Assembly (NCBI GenBank): GCA_946402905.1
Contig: CAMIYC010000006.1
Span: 1-64,000, forward strand
Reading direction: 5' to 3'
Source of the DNA: an uncultured Prevotellaceae bacterium
GTDB lineage: Bacteria > Bacteroidota > Bacteroidia > Bacteroidales > Bacteroidaceae
Length of the DNA: 64,000 nt
Shown: positions 9,786 through 21,619 of the stretch, in pieces
Layout of the letters: the number at the start of each line of letters is the position of its first letter
How positions within the stretch are numbered: the stretch's first letter is position 1
The notes under the pieces: generated by a model
The model's input: the letters and a program-made list of their open reading frames with translations, nothing else
Databases searched by the model: none
Told to the model about the DNA's origin: nothing
Position numbers and translations under genes: made by a program

Positions 9786-11051
9786 ATGAAAAAATTATTC
9801 ACCATTCTGCTTCTTTGTTTGCTCACGATGACAGCTGGAGCACAACGTCCGTCGGCACTCGAACAACTCAAGGCCGACCCCCGTAAAGCCTATGGCAATG
9901 ACTACCCCTACCCCACCCGACCGGTCAAGTTGACCAAGGCGCCCCGCGGCTACAAGCCTTTCTATATCAGTCACTACGCCCGTCATGGCTCCCGCTACTA
10001 CTGGACCGACCAGCTATACAAAGACCTGGACACGCTGCTGCGCGTGGCTCACAACCGCCATCAGCTCACCGCGGAGGGCGAGGCTTTCTACCGACAGTTT
10101 ATGTCAGCCCGTCAGGAACTCATGACCGGTGTCAGCGAACTGACACAGCTGGGCTGGGACCAGCACCAGTGGATAGCCCGGACGATGTATCAGAACTTCC
10201 CGGAAGTGTTTAAGAAGGGGGGCAACGTGCTGGCCATCTCCTCACTGTCAGGCCGCTGCGTGATCAGCATGTCGGCATTCTGTCAGGAGCTGGTGCAATG
10301 CAACCCCAAGATAGAGGTACGTGAGCAGTCGTCGCGTTTCACGCTCGACGGCGTGGTGCCTTCAGACAATCAGAATCCCTCGAAGCGCAGATGGCCCCGG
10401 ATGAGGCCCCGTTACGAGAAAAACCGCGATCAGTTTAAGAGCGGCGGGTCGGTGCGCGAGAAGGTGGTGGAGCGCGCCTTTGTCAGCACCGACAGTCTGC
10501 CTGTCAGTGCACGTCGCATCGGCGAACACCTGATGAACCTCTACACCACACTGCCCAGCATAGGGCATGAAGGGATGATGGGCCGCATTGTGACCGACGA
10601 AGACGTAGCGAGCCAATGGGAAGCCTCCAACCTGGGATCCTACTCATGGGTATTCGGCCCTCAATTAGAGACGATACCCATCCTCGAAGACATCCTCAAG
10701 AAAGCTGACGCCGTGCTTGGCGGCACCAGCGACCACGTGGCCGACCTGCGCTTCGGCCATGACACCTGCCTCGGTCCGCTGACAGTGCTCATGGGCATCA
10801 ACGGTGCCGACCTGGACCCCGAAGACCCTTACGAGGTGAAGAATTGCTACCAAAACTGGGAGACCTGCAAGGCTTCCAACATCCAGCTGATATTCTACCG
10901 CGGCAAGAAAGGCACCGACGACATCCTGGTAAAATGTCTGCTCAACGGCGAGGAGGCCACGCTGCCCGTCGCCACGACACAGTATCCGTACTATCGGTGG
11001 GCTGACTTCCGTCAATTCTACATGGCTCGGTGTGAAAAGGGGAAAAAGTAA
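9786..11051 (+). CDS. histidine-type acid phosphatase (phytase/MINPP-like), exported
   Basis: Signal peptide; RHG motif (HYARHGSRYYW) and distal GHDTCLGPL. Confidence 0.8.
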   Translation: MKKLFTILLLCLLTMTAGAQRPSALEQLKADPRKAYGNDYPYPTRPVKLTKAPRGYKPFYISHYARHGSRYYWTDQLYKDLDTLLRVAHNRHQLTAEGEAFYRQFMSARQELMTGVSELTQLGWDQHQWIARTMYQNFPEVFKKGGNVLAISSLSGRCVISMSAFCQELVQCNPKIEVREQSSRFTLDGVVPSDNQNPSKRRWPRMRPRYEKNRDQFKSGGSVREKVVERAFVSTDSLPVSARRIGEHLMNLYTTLPSIGHEGMMGRIVTDEDVASQWEASNLGSYSWVFGPQLETIPILEDILKKADAVLGGTSDHVADLRFGHDTCLGPLTVLMGINGADLDPEDPYEVKNCYQNWETCKASNIQLIFYRGKKGTDDILVKCLLNGEEATLPVATTQYPYYRWADFRQFYMARCEKGKK

Positions 11052-11157
11052 CTTTGGGACGAAAGCAAAAACAGTTTGCCATTTCTTCTCACATTCTTGA
11101 AAATTCTATCATGAAGATAATTCTTTAATTCTATAATTCTTGATGAAAAAAAATTCG

Positions 11158-11165
11158 TAACTTTG
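11158..11165 (+). promoter_or_regulatory. -7 box TAACTTTG
   Basis: TAnnTTTG match 32 nt upstream of the ABC-F start codon. Confidence 0.5.
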
Positions 11166-11194
11166 CAGGCTGAAAACAAAAGAGAAGGAAATAG

Positions 11195-12817
<1,623 letters not shown>

Positions 12818-12845
12818 CCATCTATGCAAAAAATGACATAACCAT

Positions 12846-12884
12846 AAAAGCTTGCCCGACTCGCAACCAGTTTGGCAAGCTTTT
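12846..12884 (+). terminator. stem-loop, likely intrinsic terminator after ABC-F gene
   Basis: Perfect 11-bp inverted repeat AAAAGCTTGCC/GGCAAGCTTTT ending in a T-run. Confidence 0.7.
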
Positions 12885-12923
12885 TGCTGCAACACAAGAA
12901 AACAACAAAAAAAACGACATATT

Positions 12924-13511
12924 ATGAGTAAGAAAGACCCAAAAGAAAAAATAGAAGAAAAAGACGAGGCTCTGAACGAGACCATAGACGCCACTGACTC
13001 CGAAACAAAAGAGAATGCGGCAGAGGGCGGCGACGAGAAGCCGGAATCAAAGGCAGAGACAGACCCGCTGGAGGAAGCCAATGAGAAGCTGGCTGAGCTG
13101 AATGACAAATACTTACGGAAATGTGCCGAATTTGAGAACTTCCGCAGGCGTACCATCAAAGAGAAAGCCGACCTGATACTGAACGGTGCAGAGAAAACCA
13201 TCACGAAAATACTTCCGGTGCTGGACGACATGGAGCGTGCCATCGAGCAAGGCAAGAAGACTGACGATGTGTCAGCCCTGCGCGAGGGTATCGACCTGAT
13301 ATACAAAAAATTCATCAAGGTGCTTGAGGGTGAGGGCGTGAAGAAGATCGAGACCGAGGACCAAGACTTCAACGTAGACTTCCATGAGGCCATCGCCATG
13401 GTGCCTGGTGTGGAAGACGAGAAGAAAGGCAAGGTGATCGACTGCGTACAGACCGGCTACACCCTTAACGACAAGGTAATCCGCTACGCCAAAGTGGCAG
13501 TGGGACAATGA
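12924..13511 (+). CDS. grpE: nucleotide exchange factor GrpE
   Basis: KYLRKCAEFENFRRRTIKEK and C-terminal VIRYAKVAVGQ; upstream of dnaJ; start at 12924. Confidence 0.92.
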   Translation: MSKKDPKEKIEEKDEALNETIDATDSETKENAAEGGDEKPESKAETDPLEEANEKLAELNDKYLRKCAEFENFRRRTIKEKADLILNGAEKTITKILPVLDDMERAIEQGKKTDDVSALREGIDLIYKKFIKVLEGEGVKKIETEDQDFNVDFHEAIAMVPGVEDEKKGKVIDCVQTGYTLNDKVIRYAKVAVGQ

Positions 13512-13597
13512 AAGATGAAAAATTAAAAATTAAAAATTAAAAATTAAGATTGATAAATTAAAAGATTGGCAATCAAGAGGAAAAGGATATTCAATGT

Positions 13598-13697
13598 ATC
13601 AACTTGTCAACTTGTCAACTCGTTAACTCGTCAACTTGTTAACTCGTCAACTTGCAAACAACTTGTCAACTTGTCAACTTGTTAACTCGTCAACTTA
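13598..13697. repeat. degenerate 8-bp tandem array (TYAACTYG)
   Basis: tcaacttg tcaacttg tcaactcg ttaactcg tcaacttg ttaactcg ... immediately upstream of dnaJ. Confidence 0.85.
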
Positions 13698-13706
13698 AAA
13701 AAAACA

Positions 13707-14864
13707 ATGGCAAATAAGAGAGACTACTATGAGGTGCTTGGTGTAGACAAGAATGCCTCAGAAGATGATATCAAGAAAGCATACCGCAAGATAGCCATCA
13801 AATATCATCCCGACCGCAACCCCGGCGACAAGAACGCCGAGGAGAAATTCAAAGAGGCAGCCGAGGCCTACGACGTACTTCACGACCCACAGAAACGCCA
13901 GCAATATGACCAATTTGGCTTTGACGCCCCTGGCGGCTTCGGCGGTTTCAGCAATGGCGGTTTCTCCATGGACGACATTTTCTCCATGTTTGGAAGTGTC
14001 TTCGAGGGAGCCGGCTTCGGCGGTTTCGGCGGTTTCGGCGGTGGTCGCCGCCAGTCGTCGGCGCAATACCGCGGTGGTGACCTTCGTCTGAAGGTGAAGA
14101 TGAGCCTTCAAGAGATTTCTACCGGTGTGACTAAGAAATTCCGTGTGAAGAAAGACACGGTGTGCCCCCACTGTCACGGCACGGGAGCCGAGGCCGGTTC
14201 GCAGCCCGAGACCTGTCCGACCTGCCACGGCAACGGCTACACGGTGCAGACGAAGCAGACCATCTTTGGTGTGATGCAGACGCAGGGTCCGTGCCCCACC
14301 TGCCATGGTGAAGGTAAGGTGATCAAGAACAAGTGTGCTCACTGCGGTGGCGACGGCATCGTGAAAGGCGAGGAAGTGGTGGAAATCAAGATTCCCGCCG
14401 GTGTGGCCGACGGCATGGTGCTCACGGTGCAAGGGAAGGGCAACGCCGGCAAGCACAACGGCATCCCCGGTGACATCCAAGTGTTTATCAGCGAAGAGGA
14501 AAACGACACCTTCATCCGTCAGGACAACGACCTGATCTACAATCTCTTGCTCGACTTCCCGACGGCTGCTCTCGGCGGTGAGGTGAAAATACCCACCATC
14601 GAAGGCACGAAGCTGAAGATCAACCTTGAGCCCGGCACCCAGCCTGGCACGACGAAGCGTCTGCGCGGCAAAGGCCTGCCCGCCGTACAAGGTTATGGCA
14701 GCGGCCACGGTGACATCATCGTCAACATCAGCGTGTATGTGCCCAAGACGCTGTCGCGCGAGGAAAAGGAGGCGCTGGAGAAGATGCGCCACAGCGACAA
14801 CTTCAAGAGCGACAAGGGCACGCGCCAGAGCATCTTCCAGCGGTTTAAAGACTACTTCAATTAG
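13707..14864 (+). CDS. dnaJ: molecular chaperone DnaJ
   Basis: J-domain with HPD, Gly/Phe-rich region, four CxxCxGxG zinc motifs. Confidence 0.97.
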   Translation: MANKRDYYEVLGVDKNASEDDIKKAYRKIAIKYHPDRNPGDKNAEEKFKEAAEAYDVLHDPQKRQQYDQFGFDAPGGFGGFSNGGFSMDDIFSMFGSVFEGAGFGGFGGFGGGRRQSSAQYRGGDLRLKVKMSLQEISTGVTKKFRVKKDTVCPHCHGTGAEAGSQPETCPTCHGNGYTVQTKQTIFGVMQTQGPCPTCHGEGKVIKNKCAHCGGDGIVKGEEVVEIKIPAGVADGMVLTVQGKGNAGKHNGIPGDIQVFISEEENDTFIRQDNDLIYNLLLDFPTAALGGEVKIPTIEGTKLKINLEPGTQPGTTKRLRGKGLPAVQGYGSGHGDIIVNISVYVPKTLSREEKEALEKMRHSDNFKSDKGTRQSIFQRFKDYFN

Positions 14865-14926
14865 GTGGTGAGGTTGAAAGGTGGTGAGGTTGTGAGGTTT
14901 AAGTACTGAATACATCAACTACGAGG

Positions 14927-16216
14927 ATGGACTATCGTGAGACTATAGCATACCTGTATAACAGTACCCCGGTCTTTGAGAAGGTCGGGGCTTCGGCGTA
15001 TAAGGAAGGCCTGTACAACACACTGGCCCTGGATGAGCATCTGGGTCATCCACATCGCCGGTATGCCACCATCCACGTGGCGGGGACCAACGGCAAAGGC
15101 TCGGTGTCGCACACCCTGGCCGCCATTCTGCAAAAGGCCGGCTACCGCGTGGGACTCTACACCTCGCCTCACCTGGTGGACTTCAGAGAGCGCATCCGCG
15201 TGAATGGCGAGTGCGTGAGTGAGAAGTTCGTCATCGACTTCGTCGAGTCACACCGCCAATTCTTTGAGCCCCTGCATCCCTCCTTCTTCGAGCTGACCAC
15301 CGCCATGGCATTTCTATATTTCGCCGAGCAAGCTGTAGACATCGCCGTGGTGGAAGTGGGCCTTGGAGGCCGGCTCGACTGCACCAACATCATCACCCCC
15401 ATCCTCTCTGTCATCACCAACATCAGCCTGGACCACACCCAGTTTCTGGGCAACACCCTTGCGAGCATCGCACAAGAGAAAGCTGGCATCATCAAGAAGC
15501 ACGTGCCCGTGGTGATCGGAGAGACCACCCCAGAAACCCGCCCCGTATTCGAGGCCAGGGCCCATGAGCAGGAAGCCCCCATCACCTTTGCCGAAGAGGA
15601 GCGTCCAGTGCTCAACTGCCAGCTGACACCCGACGGTCTCATCTATCACACTACCACATACGGCGAGTTGTACGGCGAGCTTGGCGGACTGTATCAGGAG
15701 CGCAACACCAACACCATACTCACCGCCGTAGAGCTGCTCAAAACCACCCATCTTCGCATCAGCGAAGACGCTGTGAGAGAAGGTTTTGCAAAAGTTGGTG
15801 AAACCACAGGTTTAATGGGCAGATGGCAGAAAACGGGCGAGCATCCCACCGTCGTCTGCGACACCGGCCACAATGTTGGCGGCTGGGAGTATCTGTCGGC
15901 TCAGTTGAAGATGCAGCACTGCCGCCGTCTGCACATCGTCTTTGGCATGGTGGACGACAAGGACATCGAGACAGTGATGTCGCTACTGCCCCCCGATGCC
16001 GAGTATTATTTCACCCGCCCCTCCAACAAGCGCGCCATCGACGAGCAAAAGGTGGCCTCCATCGGCTCGGCCCATGGTCTGCGCGGCCGTGCCTACCCCA
16101 CCGTGGGCGAAGCCTTCCATGCCGCGAGAGAAGCTGCCAGTGCCGAGGATTTCATCTTTGTGGGCGGCAGCAGTTATCTGGTGGCAGATTTCCTGGAAGG
16201 ATTTAATAGTTTTTAA
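14927..16216 (+). CDS. folC: folylpolyglutamate synthase/dihydrofolate synthase
   Basis: HVAGTNGKGSVSH P-loop, SPHLVDFRERIRV, LDHTQFLG motifs. Confidence 0.92.
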   Translation: MDYRETIAYLYNSTPVFEKVGASAYKEGLYNTLALDEHLGHPHRRYATIHVAGTNGKGSVSHTLAAILQKAGYRVGLYTSPHLVDFRERIRVNGECVSEKFVIDFVESHRQFFEPLHPSFFELTTAMAFLYFAEQAVDIAVVEVGLGGRLDCTNIITPILSVITNISLDHTQFLGNTLASIAQEKAGIIKKHVPVVIGETTPETRPVFEARAHEQEAPITFAEEERPVLNCQLTPDGLIYHTTTYGELYGELGGLYQERNTNTILTAVELLKTTHLRISEDAVREGFAKVGETTGLMGRWQKTGEHPTVVCDTGHNVGGWEYLSAQLKMQHCRRLHIVFGMVDDKDIETVMSLLPPDAEYYFTRPSNKRAIDEQKVASIGSAHGLRGRAYPTVGEAFHAAREAASAEDFIFVGGSSYLVADFLEGFNSF

Positions 16217-16312
16217 CAAAGGCGTCGGCTTATTTTTCAAGGTTTCTTTTGCCATTCTCGTTTTTTTTCAGTTATTTTGCAGTCTACATAGTAACTAAAA
16301 ACTCTAAGTATT

Positions 16313-17401
16313 ATGAAGATAGCAGAGACAGAAAACCTTTGTGGCCTGAAACGAGAGGACTTTCAGACCACTATCAACGGCAAAAACACAGATTTGTATA
16401 TTCTCAAGAACAGTCTTGGCAATGAGGTAGCCATCACCAATTACGGCGGAGCCATTGTCGCCATTATGGTACCCGACAGAGACGGCAATTACGCCAACGT
16501 GATCCAGGGTCACGACAACATCCAAGACGTGATCAATTCACCAGAACCTTACTTGTCCACCCTCATCGGCCGTTACGGCAACCGTATCTGCCGCGGTCAG
16601 TTCCGTCTGCGCGGCAAGGAATATCAGTTGGCCATCAACAACGGTCCGAACGCCCTTCACGGCGGTCCGAAAGGTTTCCACGCCCGCGTATGGGATGCCA
16701 CCCAGATGAACGACCAGTCACTGGTGCTGGAGCTCATCTCCGCCTATGGCGAGGAGGGCTACACCGGCGAGCTGAAAGTGACGGTGGTGTATACATTCAC
16801 CAATGAGAATGAGCTGGTGATCGAGTATCTGGCCACGACCAACAAGATGACGATCATCAACCTGACCAACCATGGATTCTTCAGCCTGGCCGGCATCGCC
16901 GACCCCACCCCCACGATCGACGACCTGGAGTGCGAGATCAACGCCGACTACTATCTGCCCATCGACGAGACCTCCATCCCCACGGGTGAGATCCGCTTTG
17001 TGAAAGACACCCCCTTCGACTTCCGCACCCCGAAGCCCGTGGGCCGCGACATCGACGCCGACAACGAGCAGCTGCGCAACGGTGCCGGCTACGACCACTG
17101 CTTCGTGCTGAACAAGCGTGAGGAAGGCGAACTGAGCTTTGCCGCCCGCATCTACGAGCCCCACAGCGGCCGTACGATGGACGTGTATACCACGGAGCCC
17201 GGCGTACAGCTCTACACAGACAACTGGGCCGACGGTTACAAGGGTCAGCACGGTGCCACGTTCCCCCGTCGCAGCGGTATCTGCTTCGAGGCTCAGCACT
17301 TCCCCGACAGCCCCAACCACCCCTACTTCCCGTCTGTGGTTCTGAAGCCCGGCCGTCGCTACAAGCAGAAGACCATCTATCAGTTTGGCGTGAGGAAATA
17401 A
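16313..17401 (+). CDS. galM: aldose 1-epimerase (galactose mutarotase), cytoplasmic
   Basis: NYGGAIVAIMVPDRDG, GRYGNRI, LTNHGFFSL motifs; no signal peptide. Confidence 0.9.
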   Translation: MKIAETENLCGLKREDFQTTINGKNTDLYILKNSLGNEVAITNYGGAIVAIMVPDRDGNYANVIQGHDNIQDVINSPEPYLSTLIGRYGNRICRGQFRLRGKEYQLAINNGPNALHGGPKGFHARVWDATQMNDQSLVLELISAYGEEGYTGELKVTVVYTFTNENELVIEYLATTNKMTIINLTNHGFFSLAGIADPTPTIDDLECEINADYYLPIDETSIPTGEIRFVKDTPFDFRTPKPVGRDIDADNEQLRNGAGYDHCFVLNKREEGELSFAARIYEPHSGRTMDVYTTEPGVQLYTDNWADGYKGQHGATFPRRSGICFEAQHFPDSPNHPYFPSVVLKPGRRYKQKTIYQFGVRK

Positions 17402-17441
17402 CGAATCTAAATCATAACTAACAAAAACATAGAAAAACATT

Positions 17442-18605
<1,164 letters not shown>

Positions 18606-18629
18606 TGACCCAATAGAAGATCCAAGAAT

Positions 18630-19907
18630 ATGACTCAGACAAAAGACAATGGCAAACTGATTGCCATCATCACGATGTGTTTCATCTTCGCGATGATCAG
18701 TTTTGTGACCAACATGGGAGCCCCCTTCGGCAACATCTGGGGTTTCACCTATCCCTTTGCAAAAGCCTGGGGTAACTTAATGAACTTCGCGGCCTACCTG
18801 TTCATGGGTATCCCCGCTGGCAAGATGCTTATCAAGTACGGTTATAAGAAGACCGCCCTGATAGCGCTGGCCGTAGGTATTGTAGGCTTGCTGTTCCAAT
18901 ACCTGTCGAGTATCACCGGCGCCGGCACCTACGTATTCACCTACGACGGCATCAAGGTGGCCCTCAACCTGATCATCTACCTGCTCGGTGCTTTCATCTG
19001 CGGCTTCTGCGTATGTATGCTCAACACCGTGGTGAACCCGATGCTCAACCTTCTGGGTGGTGGTGGCAACAAAGGCAACCAGCTGATCCAGGTGGGTGGT
19101 ACGCTCAACTCACTGACCGCCACACTCACCCCGCTGCTCTCCGGCATCCTGGTGGGCACCGTGACCAAAGACACCAACATGGGCGACGTGGCTCCGCTGC
19201 TGTTTATCGGCATGGCCGTATTTGCCATTTCGTTTATCATCATCAGCCGTGTGACCATCCCCGAGCCAACCCTTGGCAAGGCCGCTGTGAAGTATGAGCG
19301 CAGTCCTCTGGCCTTCCGCCATTGTCTTCTCGGCGTGATCGCCATTTTCTTCTATGTGGGAATAGAGATCGGCATCCCGATGCAGCTCAACTTCTACATC
19401 ACCAACCTCGGCTTTGAGGGTTCTGCCGCCGTGGGTGGCACCCTGGCTGCCGCTTACTGGCTGATGATGCTTGTGGGTCGTGCCAGTTCGAGCGTGCTCT
19501 CTGGCAAGCTGTCGACCACTCTTCAGATGACCGTGGTGTCGACTGTGGCCATCATCCTGCTGCTCATCGCCATCTTCATGCCCGAGAGCATCACCTTCAC
19601 CGTGAGCGGTCACGCCGTGCCGATGAAGAGTGTGCTGATCGCCGCCTGCGGTCTGTGCACCTCCATCATGTGGGGCGGTATCTTCAACCTCTCGGTAGAG
19701 GGTCTGGGCAAATACACCGAGGCAGCCTCCGGCATCTTCATGACCATGGTCGTGGGTGGTGGCATCATGCCCCTCATCCAGGAATCTATCGCCAAGAGCG
19801 CCGGCCCAATCGCCAGCTACTGGCTGATCATCGCCATGCTCGCCTATATCCTCTTCTACAGCACCATCGGCTGCAAGAACGTGAACAAGGATATCAAAGT
19901 GGACTGA
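18630..19907 (+). CDS. MFS sugar transporter
   Basis: 12-TM-like 425 aa protein directly downstream of galK. Confidence 0.8.
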   Translation: MTQTKDNGKLIAIITMCFIFAMISFVTNMGAPFGNIWGFTYPFAKAWGNLMNFAAYLFMGIPAGKMLIKYGYKKTALIALAVGIVGLLFQYLSSITGAGTYVFTYDGIKVALNLIIYLLGAFICGFCVCMLNTVVNPMLNLLGGGGNKGNQLIQVGGTLNSLTATLTPLLSGILVGTVTKDTNMGDVAPLLFIGMAVFAISFIIISRVTIPEPTLGKAAVKYERSPLAFRHCLLGVIAIFFYVGIEIGIPMQLNFYITNLGFEGSAAVGGTLAAAYWLMMLVGRASSSVLSGKLSTTLQMTVVSTVAIILLLIAIFMPESITFTVSGHAVPMKSVLIAACGLCTSIMWGGIFNLSVEGLGKYTEAASGIFMTMVVGGGIMPLIQESIAKSAGPIASYWLIIAMLAYILFYSTIGCKNVNKDIKVD

Positions 19908-19947
19908 GATGAAAATTAAAAATTAAAAATTAAAAATTAAAAATTAA

Positions 19948-20113
19948 AGTTCCGCATTTGCTCCACTTGTGGGTTTTTAGGGTTTTAAGGTGAAGAGGTG
20001 ATAAGGTGAAGATACCAATGAATATGCTGTCGTCATGCATATCTCACCTAAAAACCTCTGAGTTTAGCGACCTGACAACCTGATAACCAAATAACTGGAG
20101 CTTGCGGAAGTTA
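19948..20113. repeat. dispersed TIR element, family D copy 1
   Basis: Left end AGTTCCGCATTTGCTCCACTT and reverse complement of right end AACTTCCGCAAGCTCCAGTT; related copies at 52038-52202 and 59043-59216. Confidence 0.7.
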
Positions 20114-20174
20114 AATTAAAAATTAAAAATTAAAAATTAAAAATTAAAGATTAAGATTAAAAGAAGAATAAATG

Positions 20175-20208
20175 AAAAGGGGCTCCTGAGAAGGGGCTCC
20201 TTTTTTTT
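20175..20208 (+). terminator. intrinsic terminator
   Basis: AAAAGGGGCTCC-TGAGAA-GGGGCTCCTTTT stem (12 bp with two G-T pairs) followed by T-run. Confidence 0.75.
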
Positions 20209-20226
20209 GGTGGCGGGGATGGGATA

Positions 20227-20308
20227 TTGGATGGAGGGGAATTTGGTCGGAGGGATTATTGGATGGAGGGGATGAAAAACTTAAAAAGTGTAAAAAAGAC
20301 ACTTTTTA
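20227..20308 (+). promoter_or_regulatory. paired 14-bp direct repeat plus hairpin upstream of galM lipoprotein gene
   Basis: TTGGATGGAGGGGA at 20227-20240 and 20259-20272; AAAAAGTGT/ACACTTTTT stem at 20283-20307. Confidence 0.4.
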
Positions 20309-20395
20309 GAAAAAAAACGGAGGATTTTCATTGTAGTTTGAAAAATAAATTGTATTTTTACACCAAAATAACATCATCTCATCAAACTAACATCA

Positions 20396-21574
20396 ATGAA
20401 AAACTTGAAAAGCATTATTTTAGGAGCAGGAATGATGGCATTTTTGCTCTCCGCCTGTAATTCGGGCAACGAAGTAAATCTCACAGTATCAGGACTTAAT
20501 CCAGCCTCGTTCGACACTTTGATCAACGAGAAGCCAGTGAAGCTCTACGTGCTGAAAAACAGCAAAGGCATGGAAGCCTGCATCACCAACTATGGTGCAC
20601 GCGTCGTGTCGCTGATGGTGCCCGACAAGGACGGCAACATGACCGACGTGGTATTGGGCTACGACAACATCCGCCAGTATGCCGACACGCTGAACTCTCC
20701 GAACGACTACGGTTCATCAGTAGGCCGCTATGCCAACCGCATCAAAGACGGCAAGATCACCATCGGCGACAAGGAATATCAGCTTCGCCAGAACGACAAC
20801 GGCAATGGCGCCGCCCACTGTCTGCACGGCGGCGGCAACACCGGCTGGATGAACAAGGTGTATGACGCCGAGCAGCTGAACGATTCAACGCTGAAGCTGA
20901 CCATTGTGGCTCCCGACGGCGAGAACGGATTCCCCGGCACCGTGACAGCGACCACGACCTACAGTCTGACAGCAGACAACACACTCGACATTGTGTTTGA
21001 GGCCACTACCGACGCCGAGACCATCATCAACATGACCAACCACAACTACTATAACCTGAACGGCGACTTCTCCAAGGAAGGCATGGACATGGTGCTCTAC
21101 GTGAATGCCGACAACTTCACCCCCTCCGACGCCTCGTATATGACCACAGGCGAGATCAAGCCGGTGGAAGGCACTCCGATGGACTTCCGCGAGCCCACCG
21201 CTATCGGCGAGAAGATGGACACCTCGTATGTGTATATCAAGAATGCCTCCGGCTATGACCACAACTGGTGTCTGAACACCTATAAGGACGGCAAGGGCGA
21301 CGACACGCAGGTATGCGCATCCCTCTACTCACCCAAGACCGGCATTCTTCTTGAGATGATGACCAACGAGCCCGGCGTCCAGGTATATACCGGCAACTTC
21401 CAGGGCAACGGCATCCCCGGCAAGTTTGGTGTGCTCTATCCTAAGCATGTGAGTGTATGCCTTGAGAGCCAGAAGTATCCCGACTCCCCCAACAAGAAAG
21501 ACTGGGTGCAGCCCACTCTGAAGCCCGGCGAGAAGTACTACAGCCACGCAGCCTACCGATTCTCAGTGAAATAA
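20396..21574 (+). CDS. aldose 1-epimerase, predicted lipoprotein
   Basis: Lipobox LLSAC; NYGARVVSLMVPDKDG, GRYANRI, MTNHNYYNL motifs. Confidence 0.88.
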   Translation: MKNLKSIILGAGMMAFLLSACNSGNEVNLTVSGLNPASFDTLINEKPVKLYVLKNSKGMEACITNYGARVVSLMVPDKDGNMTDVVLGYDNIRQYADTLNSPNDYGSSVGRYANRIKDGKITIGDKEYQLRQNDNGNGAAHCLHGGGNTGWMNKVYDAEQLNDSTLKLTIVAPDGENGFPGTVTATTTYSLTADNTLDIVFEATTDAETIINMTNHNYYNLNGDFSKEGMDMVLYVNADNFTPSDASYMTTGEIKPVEGTPMDFREPTAIGEKMDTSYVYIKNASGYDHNWCLNTYKDGKGDDTQVCASLYSPKTGILLEMMTNEPGVQVYTGNFQGNGIPGKFGVLYPKHVSVCLESQKYPDSPNKKDWVQPTLKPGEKYYSHAAYRFSVK

Positions 21575-21619
21575 GCGAGACAAACTCATCTAACAATCAA
21601 CTAATAACAACGAAACGAC

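Noticed and set aside
13598-13697. Possible CRISPR array
   Set aside because: Contiguous 8-bp units without spacers; no cas genes nearby.
13758-14918. 386 aa ORF antisense to dnaJ
   Set aside because: Mirror of a GC-rich coding gene; His/Val-rich translation with no recognisable domain.
19914-19945. AT-rich AAAAATT heptamer tracts (also 13517-13548, 20112-20150, 42962-42990)
   Set aside because: Simple-sequence intergenic tracts of a common type; noted but without a specific functional signal.
20227-20460. 77 aa ORF upstream of the lipoprotein mutarotase
   Set aside because: Covers direct repeats and a hairpin and overlaps the true start of the downstream gene in another frame.
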